From Intestinibacter bartlettii (GTDB taxonomy: Bacteria; Bacillota; Clostridia; Peptostreptococcales; Peptostreptococcaceae): a DNA stretch of 64,000 nt. Location: assembly GCF_000154445.1 (NCBI RefSeq), contig NZ_DS499554.1. One strand, 5' to 3'. This document shows, one piece after another, positions 45,604-53,422 of this stretch. Numbering within the stretch: position 1 is the stretch's first letter; the number at the start of each line of letters is the position of its first letter. The notes beneath the pieces are model-generated. The model saw nothing but the letters and a program-made list of their open reading frames with translations. It had not been told where the DNA came from and ran no database searches. Position numbers and translations under genes: made by a program.

Positions 45604-45665
45604 AAAAAGACAATAAGTGTTACAAACCATATGAAACGGATTGGATAACTTATTGTCTTCTTTAT
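45604..45665. terminator. Terminator between amidohydrolase and queF
   Basis: AAGACAATAAGT / ACTTATTGTCTT, 12-bp stem with a 29-nt loop, between convergent genes. Confidence 0.75.
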
Positions 45666-45701
45666 TTACAGTAAAAATTTATACTTAATAATTATTTTAA
45701 A

Positions 45702-46205
45702 TTATCTATTATCAACTTTTTCTGGATATAAATCATGGTTCATCATTCTATGTTCAGCCATTTTTTCATATTTAGTTCCAGGTATTCCATAATTGCAGTA
45801 TGGGTCTATGCTGATTCCGCCTCTTGGAGTAAATTTACCCCATACCTCGATATATTTTGGAGCCATTAATTTTATTAAGTCTTTCATTATTATATTCATA
45901 CAATCTTCGTGGAAATCCCCGTGGTTTCTAAAACTAAATAAATATAATTTTAGTGATTTACTTTCAACCATTTTTTCACCTGGAATGTAACTAATATATA
46001 TAGTTGCGAAATCAGGTTGTCCTGTTATTGGACATAAACTTGTAAATTCAGGGCAGTTGAATTTAACAAAGTAATCATTGTTTGGATGTTTGTTATCGAA
46101 TACTTCTAATATATCTGGATCATAGCCAAATTTATATTTAGTTCCTTGATTCCCAAGTAAACTTAAACCTTCTAATTCTTTATTTTGTCTTCCTGTTTCT
46201 AACAT
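45702..46205 (-). CDS. queF: NADPH-dependent 7-cyano-7-deazaguanine reductase QueF
   Basis: Reduces preQ0 to preQ1, the last soluble step before tRNA insertion. 167 aa, the short unimodular form. Catalytic Cys is in SLCPITGQPDFA; the NADPH-binding ESKSLKLYLFSFRNHGDFHE and RGGISIDPYCNYG follow. Last gene of the queDECF operon, 16 bp after queC. Confidence 0.96.
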   Translation of the reverse strand: MLETGRQNKELEGLSLLGNQGTKYKFGYDPDILEVFDNKHPNNDYFVKFNCPEFTSLCPITGQPDFATIYISYIPGEKMVESKSLKLYLFSFRNHGDFHEDCMNIIMKDLIKLMAPKYIEVWGKFTPRGGISIDPYCNYGIPGTKYEKMAEHRMMNHDLYPEKVDNR

Positions 46206-46221
46206 ATCTAAATTCCTTTCA

Positions 46222-46896
46222 CTATTTATTAAGTTCTTCTTTTTGTTTTAAGTAAGTTTCTAAACCGTGTTGTCTAAGTTTGCATGAAGGGCATTCACCA
46301 CATCCATCACCAATTATTCCATTGTAACAAGTAAGAGTTTTTTCTCTAACATATTCAAGTTTTCCGTATTTGTCAGCCAATTCCCAAGTTTGTGCTTTGT
46401 CTAGCCACATTAAAGGAGTGTGCATTACAAAATCATAATCCATAGCTAAATTAGCAGTTACATTTAATGATTTTACAAATACATCTCTGCAATCAGGGTA
46501 TCCGCTGAAGTCTGTTTCACATACACCTGTAACTATATGTCTAGCATTTTTAGTTTTAGCAAGTATAGCTGCGAAAGTTAAGAACACCATGTTGCGGCCT
46601 TCAACAAAAGTAGAAGGAAGTTCGCCGTCTTTTCCTTCTTCAATTTTTATATCGTCACGAGTTAACGCATTTGGTGCTAATTGATTAAGTAAATCCATAT
46701 CTAATATATGATGTTCTACACCAAGCTCTTTAGCTATATTTTTTGCACATTCTATTTCTAATTTATGTTTTTGGTTATAGTTAAAAGTTACCGCAATAAC
46801 TTTATCAAATCTTTCTAATGCCCAAAATAAGCAAGTAGTTGAATCTTGTCCGCCACTGAATACAACTACTGCATTGTTGTTACTATTATTATTCAT
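46222..46896 (-). CDS. queC: 7-cyano-7-deazaguanine synthase QueC
   Basis: ATP-dependent conversion of 7-carboxy-7-deazaguanine to preQ0. 224 aa with the PP-loop VVFSGGQDSTTCLFWA and the C-terminal zinc site CYNGIIGDGCGECPSCKLR. An Asn run (MNNNSNNN) opens the protein. GGAGA is 6 nt before the ATG. Confidence 0.97.
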   Translation of the reverse strand: MNNNSNNNAVVVFSGGQDSTTCLFWALERFDKVIAVTFNYNQKHKLEIECAKNIAKELGVEHHILDMDLLNQLAPNALTRDDIKIEEGKDGELPSTFVEGRNMVFLTFAAILAKTKNARHIVTGVCETDFSGYPDCRDVFVKSLNVTANLAMDYDFVMHTPLMWLDKAQTWELADKYGKLEYVREKTLTCYNGIIGDGCGECPSCKLRQHGLETYLKQKEELNK

Positions 46897-46947
46897 GCTA
46901 ATTCTCCTTTATTTTTTATTCCCTTTTGATTAACACCGTTATTAATC

Positions 46948-47610
46948 CTAAACACCCTTCATATTAGGGTCCCAGATAACTTTATGTAGTTGGACCTGAA
47001 GTCTAACTTTGTTTAAATTTTTTTCTTTCATAAATTCAACAATATCCTCTAGTTTAATAGCACTGAAGACAGGGCTAAAATAAACTAAGCATTTATTCGT
47101 TAAATTGAATTTAGTAATTAATTCGTATGCTTCTTGAAGATCTTCATCACTTCCTAATACAAATTTATAAACATCTTTATTAGTAACATAATTGAGATTA
47201 TCAAGCTTCATAAGATGAGTCATATTGCTAGAAGCTAGTTTATAATCCAGTATAAAAATTATATTAGGATACTTTTCTTTAAATGGAAGAATATCAATAG
47301 CACCATTTGTTTCTATATGAACCACAAGATTTTTATCATCATTTAATAATGATAAGACCTCGTTTATATTCTCTTGAAACAAAGGTTCACCACCTGTTAA
47401 CGTTACGTTTGAAACGCCTGTACTTTTTATGTAATCGTAAATTTCTTGTGCAGATAAAACTTCTGTGATTTCACTTTTATCAAAAGAATAAGTAGTATCA
47501 CACCATGAACATCTCAAATTGCAACCTTGGAATCTTATAAAAGTAGCAAGTTCACCAGCAGTAGGACCTTCACCATCTATCGACACAAATTTTTCTATAA
47601 TATTAAACAT
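46948..47610 (-). CDS. queE: 7-carboxy-7-deazaguanine synthase QueE (radical SAM)
   Basis: 220 aa radical-SAM enzyme with the cluster motif CNLRCSWCDTTYSF (CxxxCxxC), preceded by SIDGEGPTAGELATFIRFQG, and the GG(E)P motif TLTGGEPLFQ. Converts 6-carboxytetrahydropterin to 7-carboxy-7-deazaguanine. ATG at 47610 follows GGAGG and starts one nt after the queD stop. Confidence 0.96.
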   Translation of the reverse strand: MFNIIEKFVSIDGEGPTAGELATFIRFQGCNLRCSWCDTTYSFDKSEITEVLSAQEIYDYIKSTGVSNVTLTGGEPLFQENINEVLSLLNDDKNLVVHIETNGAIDILPFKEKYPNIIFILDYKLASSNMTHLMKLDNLNYVTNKDVYKFVLGSDEDLQEAYELITKFNLTNKCLVYFSPVFSAIKLEDIVEFMKEKNLNKVRLQVQLHKVIWDPNMKGV

Positions 47611-47611
47611 C

Positions 47612-48040
47612 TTAATCCTCCGAATATGTACAGCTATTTGTTGGTGTTTCGAATAATTCAACTTCGCTAACATTTAGGCCCATATCTTTTAATTTATAAA
47701 AAATATCTCTACTCATTTCCTCCGCAGTAGGTCTATATGGAACTAACATAACTTTGAATGCATTTGGTAATTCGCTCAATTTTTGTGCTACCAAACGACC
47801 ATCTTCATTATCCTCGATGACTAATTTATGGTCATATAAATCTTCTATTTCTTTTAATCTAGCTTTTATATTTCCGAAATCATCAACCATTCCTCTAAGT
47901 TGTCCTTCTTGATGAAGAGTTTCACTTTTAACTGAAACGATTAATTTATATCTATGGCCATGTATATTTGAGCATTTTCCGTTGTATCCACTCAAGTAAT
48001 GTGCCATATCAAATTCAATTTGACTTTTTACTTTAAACAT
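47612..48040 (-). CDS. queD: 6-carboxy-5,6,7,8-tetrahydropterin synthase QueD
   Basis: 142 aa pterin-fold enzyme with zinc-binding histidines in FDMAHYL and CSNIHGHRYKL, plus DDFGNIKARL and LYDHKLV. Uses dihydroneopterin triphosphate. First gene of queDECF; no folE (GTP cyclohydrolase I) is in this operon, so that step must come from elsewhere. Confidence 0.96.
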   Translation of the reverse strand: MFKVKSQIEFDMAHYLSGYNGKCSNIHGHRYKLIVSVKSETLHQEGQLRGMVDDFGNIKARLKEIEDLYDHKLVIEDNEDGRLVAQKLSELPNAFKVMLVPYRPTAEEMSRDIFYKLKDMGLNVSEVELFETPTNSCTYSED

Positions 48041-48103
48041 ATTTACCTCCCAAAATACTTATGTTGATTAAAATATCAAAATTTTAGGCGTAATTTATGA
48101 AAT

Positions 48104-48160
48104 AAAAAAAGGCTTATTTTTTTACACTATAAAACTAGTGCGAAAAAATAAACCTTTTTT
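48104..48160 (-). terminator. Expression-platform terminator of the preQ1 riboswitch
   Basis: On the minus strand a long stem closes AAAAAAAGGTTTATTTTTT against AAAAAAATAAGCCTTTTTTT, with CACTA/TAGTG inside. Its loop region (48129-48138) is perfectly complementary, over 10 nt, to the riboswitch tail (48172-48181), so an antiterminator can compete. Confidence 0.88.
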
Positions 48161-48171
48161 CATTCAATAGC

Positions 48172-48212
48172 CTAGTTTTATTTATAGACAGGATGGTCTA
48201 AATGAACTGTCT
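48172..48212 (-). promoter_or_regulatory. preQ1-I riboswitch
   Basis: Read on the minus strand: AGACAG (48207-48212), loop TTCATTTAGACCATC, CTGTCT (48186-48191), then the A-rich tail ATAAATAAAACTAG. The stem, the TTC...TAG..ACC loop and the AAAACTA tail match the preQ1-I aptamer closely. Placed 132 bp before queD with a terminator in between, it should shut off queDECF when preQ1 is plentiful. Confidence 0.93.
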
Positions 48213-48334
48213 TTCAATTTTTTGATACCATAATACATTAACATAAAAAATTGGAAATGTAAAACATTTATTGGAAAAAATTTATATTGTATAATAAAAA
48301 CAAGTGGTAAAAATATTAAATTAGAGGTGAAAAA

Positions 48335-48694
48335 ATGAGATATGCACATACAACTATAATAGTAAGTGATATAGAAAAATCTATAAAATTTTATGAAGAG
48401 GTAGCTGGTATAACAATAAGAAATAGATTTAGCGCAGGGGTAAAAACATTAGCATTTTTATCTGATAAAGAAGGAGATACACAAATAGAACTTATACAAG
48501 ATGAAAATGAAAAACCATACTCAGGTAGTGGTATATCACTAGGGTTTGCAGTAGAAAATGTAGAAGAATATATGGAAAAAATGAATTCAATGGGATATCA
48601 AACTACTGATATAATATCACCAAATCCAAAAACTAAATTTTTCTATGTAAATGATCCAGACGGACTAAAAATACAATTAATACAAATGGGATAG
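48335..48694 (+). CDS. VOC-family protein (glyoxalase/lactoylglutathione lyase-like)
   Basis: 119 aa with one pair of beta-alpha-beta-beta-beta modules: RYAHTTIIVSDIEKSIKFYEE and FFYVNDPDGLKIQLIQ. Metal ligands His and Glu are placed as in glyoxalase I, but the family has many activities. GAGGTG precedes the ATG. Followed 13 nt later by a DUF1653 gene, probably one transcript. Confidence 0.85.
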   Translation: MRYAHTTIIVSDIEKSIKFYEEVAGITIRNRFSAGVKTLAFLSDKEGDTQIELIQDENEKPYSGSGISLGFAVENVEEYMEKMNSMGYQTTDIISPNPKTKFFYVNDPDGLKIQLIQMG

Positions 48695-48707
48695 AACGGA
48701 GAAAATT

Positions 48708-48947
48708 ATGACTAGAAAGATAGAAACACAAAGACCTTATAGACACTTTAAAGGAAAATTATATTACGTTCACAACATCGTTACACATACTGAAACAGAA
48801 GAAGTTCTAGTTTCATATCAAGCACTATACCCACCATATGGGATGTTTGTCAGACCTCTTGATATGTTTATGGAAGAAGTTGAAGATGGAAGAGAAGATA
48901 ATATAACAAATCAAAAGTATAGATTTGAGTTATATGACGGAAAATAA
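48708..48947 (+). CDS. DUF1653 protein
   Basis: 79 aa matching DUF1653: YRHFKGKLYYVHNIVTHTET ... EVLVSYQALYPPYGMFVRPLDMF. The domain is a small beta-barrel of unknown role. Cotranscribed with the VOC gene by spacing. Confidence 0.88.
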   Translation: MTRKIETQRPYRHFKGKLYYVHNIVTHTETEEVLVSYQALYPPYGMFVRPLDMFMEEVEDGREDNITNQKYRFELYDGK

Positions 48948-48969
48948 TTAGACTGAAATCTTACGAAGG

Positions 48970-48998
48970 TTGAAAAAAATGGAATTAAGTGCTATACT
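48970..48998 (+). promoter_or_regulatory. Sigma-A promoter of the thi salvage operon
   Basis: TTGAAA (48970-48975), 17 bp, TATACT (48993-48998). The transcript would start near 49005, only about 8 nt before the leader hairpin. Confidence 0.75.
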
Positions 48999-49012
48999 AT
49001 TAGTAGCGTAAA

Positions 49013-49064
49013 AGCAGAAAATGGGGCATACCACCTTGGGTATGAAGCATTTTCTGCTTTTTTT
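49013..49064 (+). promoter_or_regulatory. Candidate HMP-PP (thiS-motif) riboswitch embedded in a terminator
   Basis: Outer stem AGCAGAAAATG (49013-49023) / CATTTTCTGCT (49048-49058), internal loop GGG opposite AAG, inner stem CATACC (49027-49032) / GGTATG (49039-49044), hexaloop ACCTTG, then a T-run. It is a terminator with a structured internal loop directly before thiamine-salvage genes. The HMP-PP riboswitch class is known for an aptamer embedded in the terminator stem and for thi gene associations. Recognised by architecture and context, not by model match. Confidence 0.6.
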
Positions 49065-49100
49065 GTTTTAAAATAAAATTTTAATTAGGGGGATAACAAA

Positions 49101-49409
49101 ATGAACGCAAGTGTAGCAATTCAAGTATTACCAACATTACCAGATAAGGAGTTAGTTCCAGTAGTGGACAAAGTAATAGAATATATTCAAAGCCAAGGCT
49201 TAAAAACAGTAGTTTCACCATTTGAAACAACAATAGAAGGCGATTATGATAAATTAATGGAAATCGTAAAACAATGTCAATATGTAGCTTGTGAGGCAGG
49301 GGCTCCAGGACTTATGACTTATGTAAAAATAAATTTCAATCCTGGTCCAGATGGAATTTTAACTATATCAGACAAAATAGATAAATACACTAAAAAGGAC
49401 GGGGAATAG
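49101..49409 (+). CDS. Thiamine-binding protein, MTH1187/YqgV family
   Basis: 102 aa ferredoxin-like fold (MNASVAIQVLPTLPDKELVP ... VDKVIEYIQSQGLKTVVSPFETTIEGDYDKLMEIVKQ). The family binds thiamine or HMP-like ligands and is common in thi operons. It is the first gene after the leader hairpin and ends 2 nt before thiM. Confidence 0.85.
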   Translation: MNASVAIQVLPTLPDKELVPVVDKVIEYIQSQGLKTVVSPFETTIEGDYDKLMEIVKQCQYVACEAGAPGLMTYVKINFNPGPDGILTISDKIDKYTKKDGE

Positions 49410-49411
49410 AC

Positions 49412-50251
49412 ATGAGTATTATAGAAGACAGCAAAGAAATCTTTGAAAATATAAAAAAAGTTAGACCAGTTATGCATAACATATCTAATATAGTAACTGC
49501 AAATGATTGTGCAAATATAACACTAGCTTGTGGTGGCTCTCCAACTATGGCTGATGATCCTGATGAAGTTGAAGATATAACTTCTGCATGCAATGGTTTT
49601 GTATTAAACATGGGCAACACAGGCGGATTCATGGTGGAAACTATGCTTCGTGCAGGCAAAAAAAGCAACGAAGTAAATCATCCAACAGTATTAGATCCAG
49701 TTGGTGCAGGGGCAGCGAAAAGAAGAAATCAAGTTTTAGAAACTCTATTAAAAGAAATAAAATTCTCAGTAATTAGAGGAAATGTTTCAGAAATAAAATT
49801 TGCAGGTAGCAAAACTTCAGGAGCAAAAGGTGTAGATGCTGCTGAAGGCGACAAAGTTACAGAAGAAAACCTAGATGAAATGATTGCATATGCAAAAAAT
49901 ATAAGTGCAAAACTAGGTAGTGTAATAGCTATGAGTGGTGCAAGAGATATAGTTGCAGATAAAAACACAGCTTATATAATAAGAAATGGACACAGCATGA
50001 TGTCTGATATAACAGGAACAGGCTGTATGCTTAGTAGTGTAGTTGGGGTGTTTATATCAGCAAACCCAGATAATATACTAAAAGCAACAGCTGTAGCATT
50101 GAGCGCATATGGACTTGCAGGGGAATTAGCATATAAGAAAACCATGGAAATGGACGGTTATACTTCAACATTAAGAATGAATTTAATCGATTACATGGGC
50201 AAAATGAATGCAGAAATGTTCCAAGGAGGCGCTAAAATTGAAGTTAGATAA
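49412..50251 (+). CDS. thiM: Hydroxyethylthiazole kinase
   Basis: Phosphorylates the thiazole alcohol HET to HET-P for thiamine salvage. 279 aa ribokinase-like: PVMHNISNIVTANDCANITL, GFVLNMGNTG, LDPVGAGAAKRRNQVLE and TGTGCMLSSVVGVF (catalytic Cys region). GGACGGGG precedes the ATG. thiE starts within its last 14 nt. Confidence 0.95.
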   Translation: MSIIEDSKEIFENIKKVRPVMHNISNIVTANDCANITLACGGSPTMADDPDEVEDITSACNGFVLNMGNTGGFMVETMLRAGKKSNEVNHPTVLDPVGAGAAKRRNQVLETLLKEIKFSVIRGNVSEIKFAGSKTSGAKGVDAAEGDKVTEENLDEMIAYAKNISAKLGSVIAMSGARDIVADKNTAYIIRNGHSMMSDITGTGCMLSSVVGVFISANPDNILKATAVALSAYGLAGELAYKKTMEMDGYTSTLRMNLIDYMGKMNAEMFQGGAKIEVR

Positions 50252-50894
50252 TGATGCAATAAAAAAATCAATGCTTTTATATGCGATAACAGATAGAGGA
50301 TGGCTTAAAGAAGGAGAAACTTTAGAGAGTGTAGTTGAAGATGTTTTAAAATCAGGAGCAACTTTTCTACAACTTCGCGAGAAAATCCAAGGTCATGAAG
50401 AAATCGTAAAAACAGCGATAAATCTTCAAACTCTTTGCAAAAAATACAACGTTCCATTTGTAGTAAATGACGACATAATGGCAGCAAAAGAAATAGATGC
50501 TGATGGAGTTCATATAGGTCAAAGCGACATGGAATATACAAAAGCAAGAGAAATTCTAGGCCCAGACAAAATAATCGGTGTGTCAGCTGGAAATTTAGCA
50601 GAAGCAAAAGAAGCGGAAAGAGTAGGTGCTGATTATATCGGTGTTGGGGCAGTATTCCACACAGATACTAAAAAAGATGCCACTTCATTAACGATGGCAC
50701 AATTAAAAGAAATAAGTGAAGAAGTATCTATTCCAGTTGTTGCAATCGGTGGAATCAGCATAGATAATGCGTTAGAATTAAAAGGAACAGGCATCGATGG
50801 AATATGTGTAATATCAGCTATATTCGGAAGTGAAAATCCATCAGAAGCAACTAAAAAATTATTAGATTTATCAAAACAAATAATATCTAAATAA
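50238..50894 (+). CDS. thiE: Thiamine-phosphate synthase
   Basis: Joins HMP-PP and HET-P to thiamine phosphate. 218 aa TIM barrel with TFLQLREKIQGHEEIVKTA, VNDDIMAAKEIDADGVHIGQ, GVGAVFHTDTKKDA and AIGGISIDNA. TTG at 50238, 8 nt after AAGGAGG inside thiM, gives a 14-nt overlap. Confidence 0.95.
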   Translation: MKLDNDAIKKSMLLYAITDRGWLKEGETLESVVEDVLKSGATFLQLREKIQGHEEIVKTAINLQTLCKKYNVPFVVNDDIMAAKEIDADGVHIGQSDMEYTKAREILGPDKIIGVSAGNLAEAKEAERVGADYIGVGAVFHTDTKKDATSLTMAQLKEISEEVSIPVVAIGGISIDNALELKGTGIDGICVISAIFGSENPSEATKKLLDLSKQIISK

Positions 50895-50933
50895 CAAAAT
50901 AAAGATTTATCATTAAAGGAAATAATCAAAAAT

Positions 50934-51614
50934 ATGAGTCAAATAATTAAAGAACAACATAATGAGCAAATAAATCATATTATAGATAAAAATAAAAAAC
51001 TATTGATATTTGATATGGATGGTACACTTTTAGATTCTATGGGATTCTGGCAAAATCTAGGTAGAAGATATCTAGAAAGCAAAGGAAAAGCGCCAGAAAA
51101 TAACTTGGAAAAAATAATAGAATCTATGACACTTAAAGAGTCTGCATCATATTTCAAAACAAAATACAACCTAGAAGAAGATGTAGAAAATATTATAAAG
51201 CAAGTGTTGGATTTTATAGAAGATAAATATTTAAACGAAATCCCACTTAAAAAAGGTGCAAAAGATTTTTTGATAAAAGCACATTCTGACGGATATAAAA
51301 TGTGCATACTAACAACATCTGAAAAATCTCAAGCAATAGGTGCATTAAAGAGAACAGGTGTATTAGATTTATTTGATGAGATTTACACAGATAGAGATTT
51401 TGATTTAAGTAAAAAAAATCCACAAATCTACGTCAAAACATGTGAAAAAATGGGGGAATCACCATCAGATACAGTAGTGTTTGAAGATGCACTATATGCA
51501 GTAGAAAGTGCAAAGAAAGCCCAATTTACAGTTATAGGAGTATACGATGAATATTCAAAATGTGACTGGCAAAATATAAAAAACATCGCAAACAGTACAA
51601 TTGATTGGCGATGA
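50934..51614 (+). CDS. HAD-superfamily phosphatase of the thi operon
   Basis: 226 aa class I HAD with a helical cap: motif I IFDMDGTLLDSM, motif II ILTTSEK, motif III-IV KKNPQIY ... VVFEDALYAVESA. Ends the thiM-thiE operon; a role as phosphatase for thiamine phosphate or a precursor phosphate is inferred from context, not from residues. Spaced 39 nt from thiE. Confidence 0.8.
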   Translation: MSQIIKEQHNEQINHIIDKNKKLLIFDMDGTLLDSMGFWQNLGRRYLESKGKAPENNLEKIIESMTLKESASYFKTKYNLEEDVENIIKQVLDFIEDKYLNEIPLKKGAKDFLIKAHSDGYKMCILTTSEKSQAIGALKRTGVLDLFDEIYTDRDFDLSKKNPQIYVKTCEKMGESPSDTVVFEDALYAVESAKKAQFTVIGVYDEYSKCDWQNIKNIANSTIDWR

Positions 51615-51628
51615 TATTGATATAATGA

Positions 51629-51669
51629 AAAAGCAAGTACATAATCTTGGGATTTGTACTTGTTTTTTC
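51629..51669. terminator. Bidirectional terminator after the thi operon
   Basis: AAGCAAGTACA / TGTACTTGTTTTTT stem with a 13-nt loop, A-run on the other side. Confidence 0.88.
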
Positions 51670-51699
51670 ATTATAAATTTATTGACAAGATTGAATATG

Positions 51700-52554
51700 C
51701 TATTGATTATTTTCTAATTTTTTATAAACATCTAGAATTTCATCCTGTTTAACCTCACCATATGTAGTGAAAGGTATAACATCGCTTTTATTTCCATATT
51801 TTGTTTTATACTCAATCTTTGGTGAAAAATAGAACATATTATATTTTTTCAAATCATCTTTAAATAAAATAAGAATTTTAAGTTTGTCTTTTGGTTTTAA
51901 ATTCTTGACCTCTTTTACTCTTTTGCCATTAACAAAATAATAAACTTTATCTATATAATCAGCATTTTTTAATTTTAATGAATCGATAATATTTCCAGAT
52001 TCATTTATTAATTGCACATAATATTTATCCATACTTTCCGTAAAACCTATATTATAATATAACTCCAATTCATCACCATTAGCGACTCTTTCTATATAAA
52101 TATCGCCTATAGAATATGTTTTATCCAATAAATTTAAACTATTGATAGTATATGAGTTACCTTTATCTAAAAATTTAATTTCTAAAAGTATTGAATATAA
52201 ACAAGTATTTTTATAATTGCTACCTTTATCAGCTTCTTTCAAATAGATTTCTATGTTATTTGTTTTGTCTTTGAAAAGTAAAAAATCATTAGAAGTATAT
52301 TGATTATTAGATTTTATTTTATCGCTCAGATCATTAAATAATTTACTATTAGTAGAATCAATAAATACAAATGGAAGATTTAAACTTTTATCCTTTTTAT
52401 CAATAGAAATATCTCCTTTATATTGAAGAAATAGTGGATTATTTACTGTTTGATCAGTAATAAGATTTTTATTTTGTATGAAAGCAAATCCTATTAAAAT
52501 TAATAAAATAATTGAAAAAATTATTACTCTTGATTTAGAAAATTTTTTTGACAT
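51700..52554 (-). CDS. Unknown membrane-anchored extracytoplasmic protein in the ECF regulon
   Basis: 284 aa. One N-terminal membrane segment (VIIFSIILLILIGFAFI) follows a basic KKFSKSR start, so most of the chain faces outside. The exterior is Lys/Asp/Asn-rich and beta-type by pattern (YIERVANGDELELYYNIGF, FVNGKRVKEVKNLKPKDKLK). I recognise no domain. Its promoter on the minus strand matches the ECF promoter of the divergent sigma gene in -35 and spacing, so it is probably a regulon member and might modify signalling or protect the envelope. Confidence 0.7.
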   Translation of the reverse strand: MSKKFSKSRVIIFSIILLILIGFAFIQNKNLITDQTVNNPLFLQYKGDISIDKKDKSLNLPFVFIDSTNSKLFNDLSDKIKSNNQYTSNDFLLFKDKTNNIEIYLKEADKGSNYKNTCLYSILLEIKFLDKGNSYTINSLNLLDKTYSIGDIYIERVANGDELELYYNIGFTESMDKYYVQLINESGNIIDSLKLKNADYIDKVYYFVNGKRVKEVKNLKPKDKLKILILFKDDLKKYNMFYFSPKIEYKTKYGNKSDVIPFTTYGEVKQDEILDVYKKLENNQ

Positions 52555-52627
52555 AATAAAGACCTCCTTTTAAATTGTTTTTAAAGTATTATACTGAAAA
52601 TCAAATTTAATTATCTTATTATATAAA

Positions 52628-52656
52628 TAAACTATAGATAAAATTATATTGTTTCA
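52628..52656 (-). promoter_or_regulatory. ECF-type promoter of the unknown membrane protein
   Basis: On the minus strand TGAAACA (52650-52656), 16 bp, AGTTTA (52628-52633), followed by TTTATAT. It matches the two plus-strand copies in -35 and spacing and differs in one -10 base (A for C). Confidence 0.65.
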
Positions 52657-52684
52657 ATATTTGTAAAAAAAAATTGGTGAAAAT

Positions 52685-52713
52685 TGAAACAGATTCCTAT
52701 TCTTTTTCGTTTA
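52685..52713 (+). promoter_or_regulatory. ECF-type promoter of the sigma/anti-sigma operon
   Basis: TGAAACA (52685-52691), 16 bp, CGTTTA (52708-52713) and then TATATG. GAAAC at -35 with CGT at -10 is the classic ECF pattern, supporting autoregulation. Confidence 0.8.
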
Positions 52714-52729
52714 TATATGAAAGAGTAAA

Positions 52730-52858
52730 ATGAGGAGTTTTTATTATGAAAAATATTATAAATTTGTAGTTAATAATGATAATATTTACTTAAAAGGGTA
52801 TGAAATTAAACTTGGAGAATTAGAAATAGTTTATTCTTTAGCAGGTACTAGAAAATAA
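52730..52858 (+). CDS. Possible 42-aa leader ORF upstream of the ECF sigma gene
   Basis: Reads MRSFYYEKYYKFVVNNDNIY then LKGYEIKLGELEIVYSLAGTRK. It begins about ten nt after the predicted start of the ECF transcript and ends 18 nt before the sigma gene. The upstream AAAGAG is a weak ribosome site and no family is recognised. It may be a real small protein, a remnant or chance. Confidence 0.3.
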   Translation: MRSFYYEKYYKFVVNNDNIYLKGYEIKLGELEIVYSLAGTRK

Positions 52859-52876
52859 TTATGGGAGAAATATATT

Positions 52877-53422
52877 ATGATTATGTATATGTCTTTAATA
52901 GATAATGAAGATGACAAGATAAAATTTGAAGATATTTACGGTAAATATAAAAAAATGATGTTTTGGATAGCGAATCAAATATTAAATGATGAACGAGATA
53001 TTGAAGAGGTAGTACAAGATAGTTTTATAAAAATAATTAGAAATTTAGATAAGATTGAAAAAATAAATAGTAAAAAAACCAAATCTTTTATATCGATTAT
53101 AGTTAAAAATACTGCTATAGATGTATATAGAAAAAATCTTTCAAATAAGGTAGAAGTTGAATTAGATGATAATTTTATTTTTCCATCAGATGAATTAAAA
53201 GAAGTAGAAATAGAGGGGTTAAATAATATAGAAATTGCGATAATGAAGCTTACAGAAATTTATAAAGAAGTATTTTTATTAAAGTATAGTCATGAATTAG
53301 AAAATAACGAAATAGCGAAATTACTAAATATAAAAGAATCTACAGTTAGGGTACGATTGGCTAGGGGAAAAGAAAAGCTAGAATTTATTCTGAATAAAAT
53401 GGAAGGTGTTGATAATGAGTAA
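52877..53422 (+). CDS. ECF RNA polymerase sigma factor
   Basis: 181 aa with region 2 (KFEDIYGKYKKMMFWIANQI then LNDERDIEEVVQDSFIKI) and region 4 (EIAIMKLTEIYKEVFLLKYS ... NNEIAKLLNIKESTVRVRLARGKEKL). It recognises extracytoplasmic-stress promoters; the flanking TGAAACA-16-CGTTTA sites are the probable targets. GGGAGA precedes the ATG (MIMYMSLIDNED, as in related clostridial sigma factors). Its last 8 nt overlap the anti-sigma gene. Confidence 0.92.
   Translation: MIMYMSLIDNEDDKIKFEDIYGKYKKMMFWIANQILNDERDIEEVVQDSFIKIIRNLDKIEKINSKKTKSFISIIVKNTAIDVYRKNLSNKVEVELDDNFIFPSDELKEVEIEGLNNIEIAIMKLTEIYKEVFLLKYSHELENNEIAKLLNIKESTVRVRLARGKEKLEFILNKMEGVDNE

Noticed and set aside
49005..49100. TPP riboswitch upstream of the thi genes
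   Set aside because: No CTGAGA-type core or the paired TPP helices are present; the leader is a single interrupted terminator stem.
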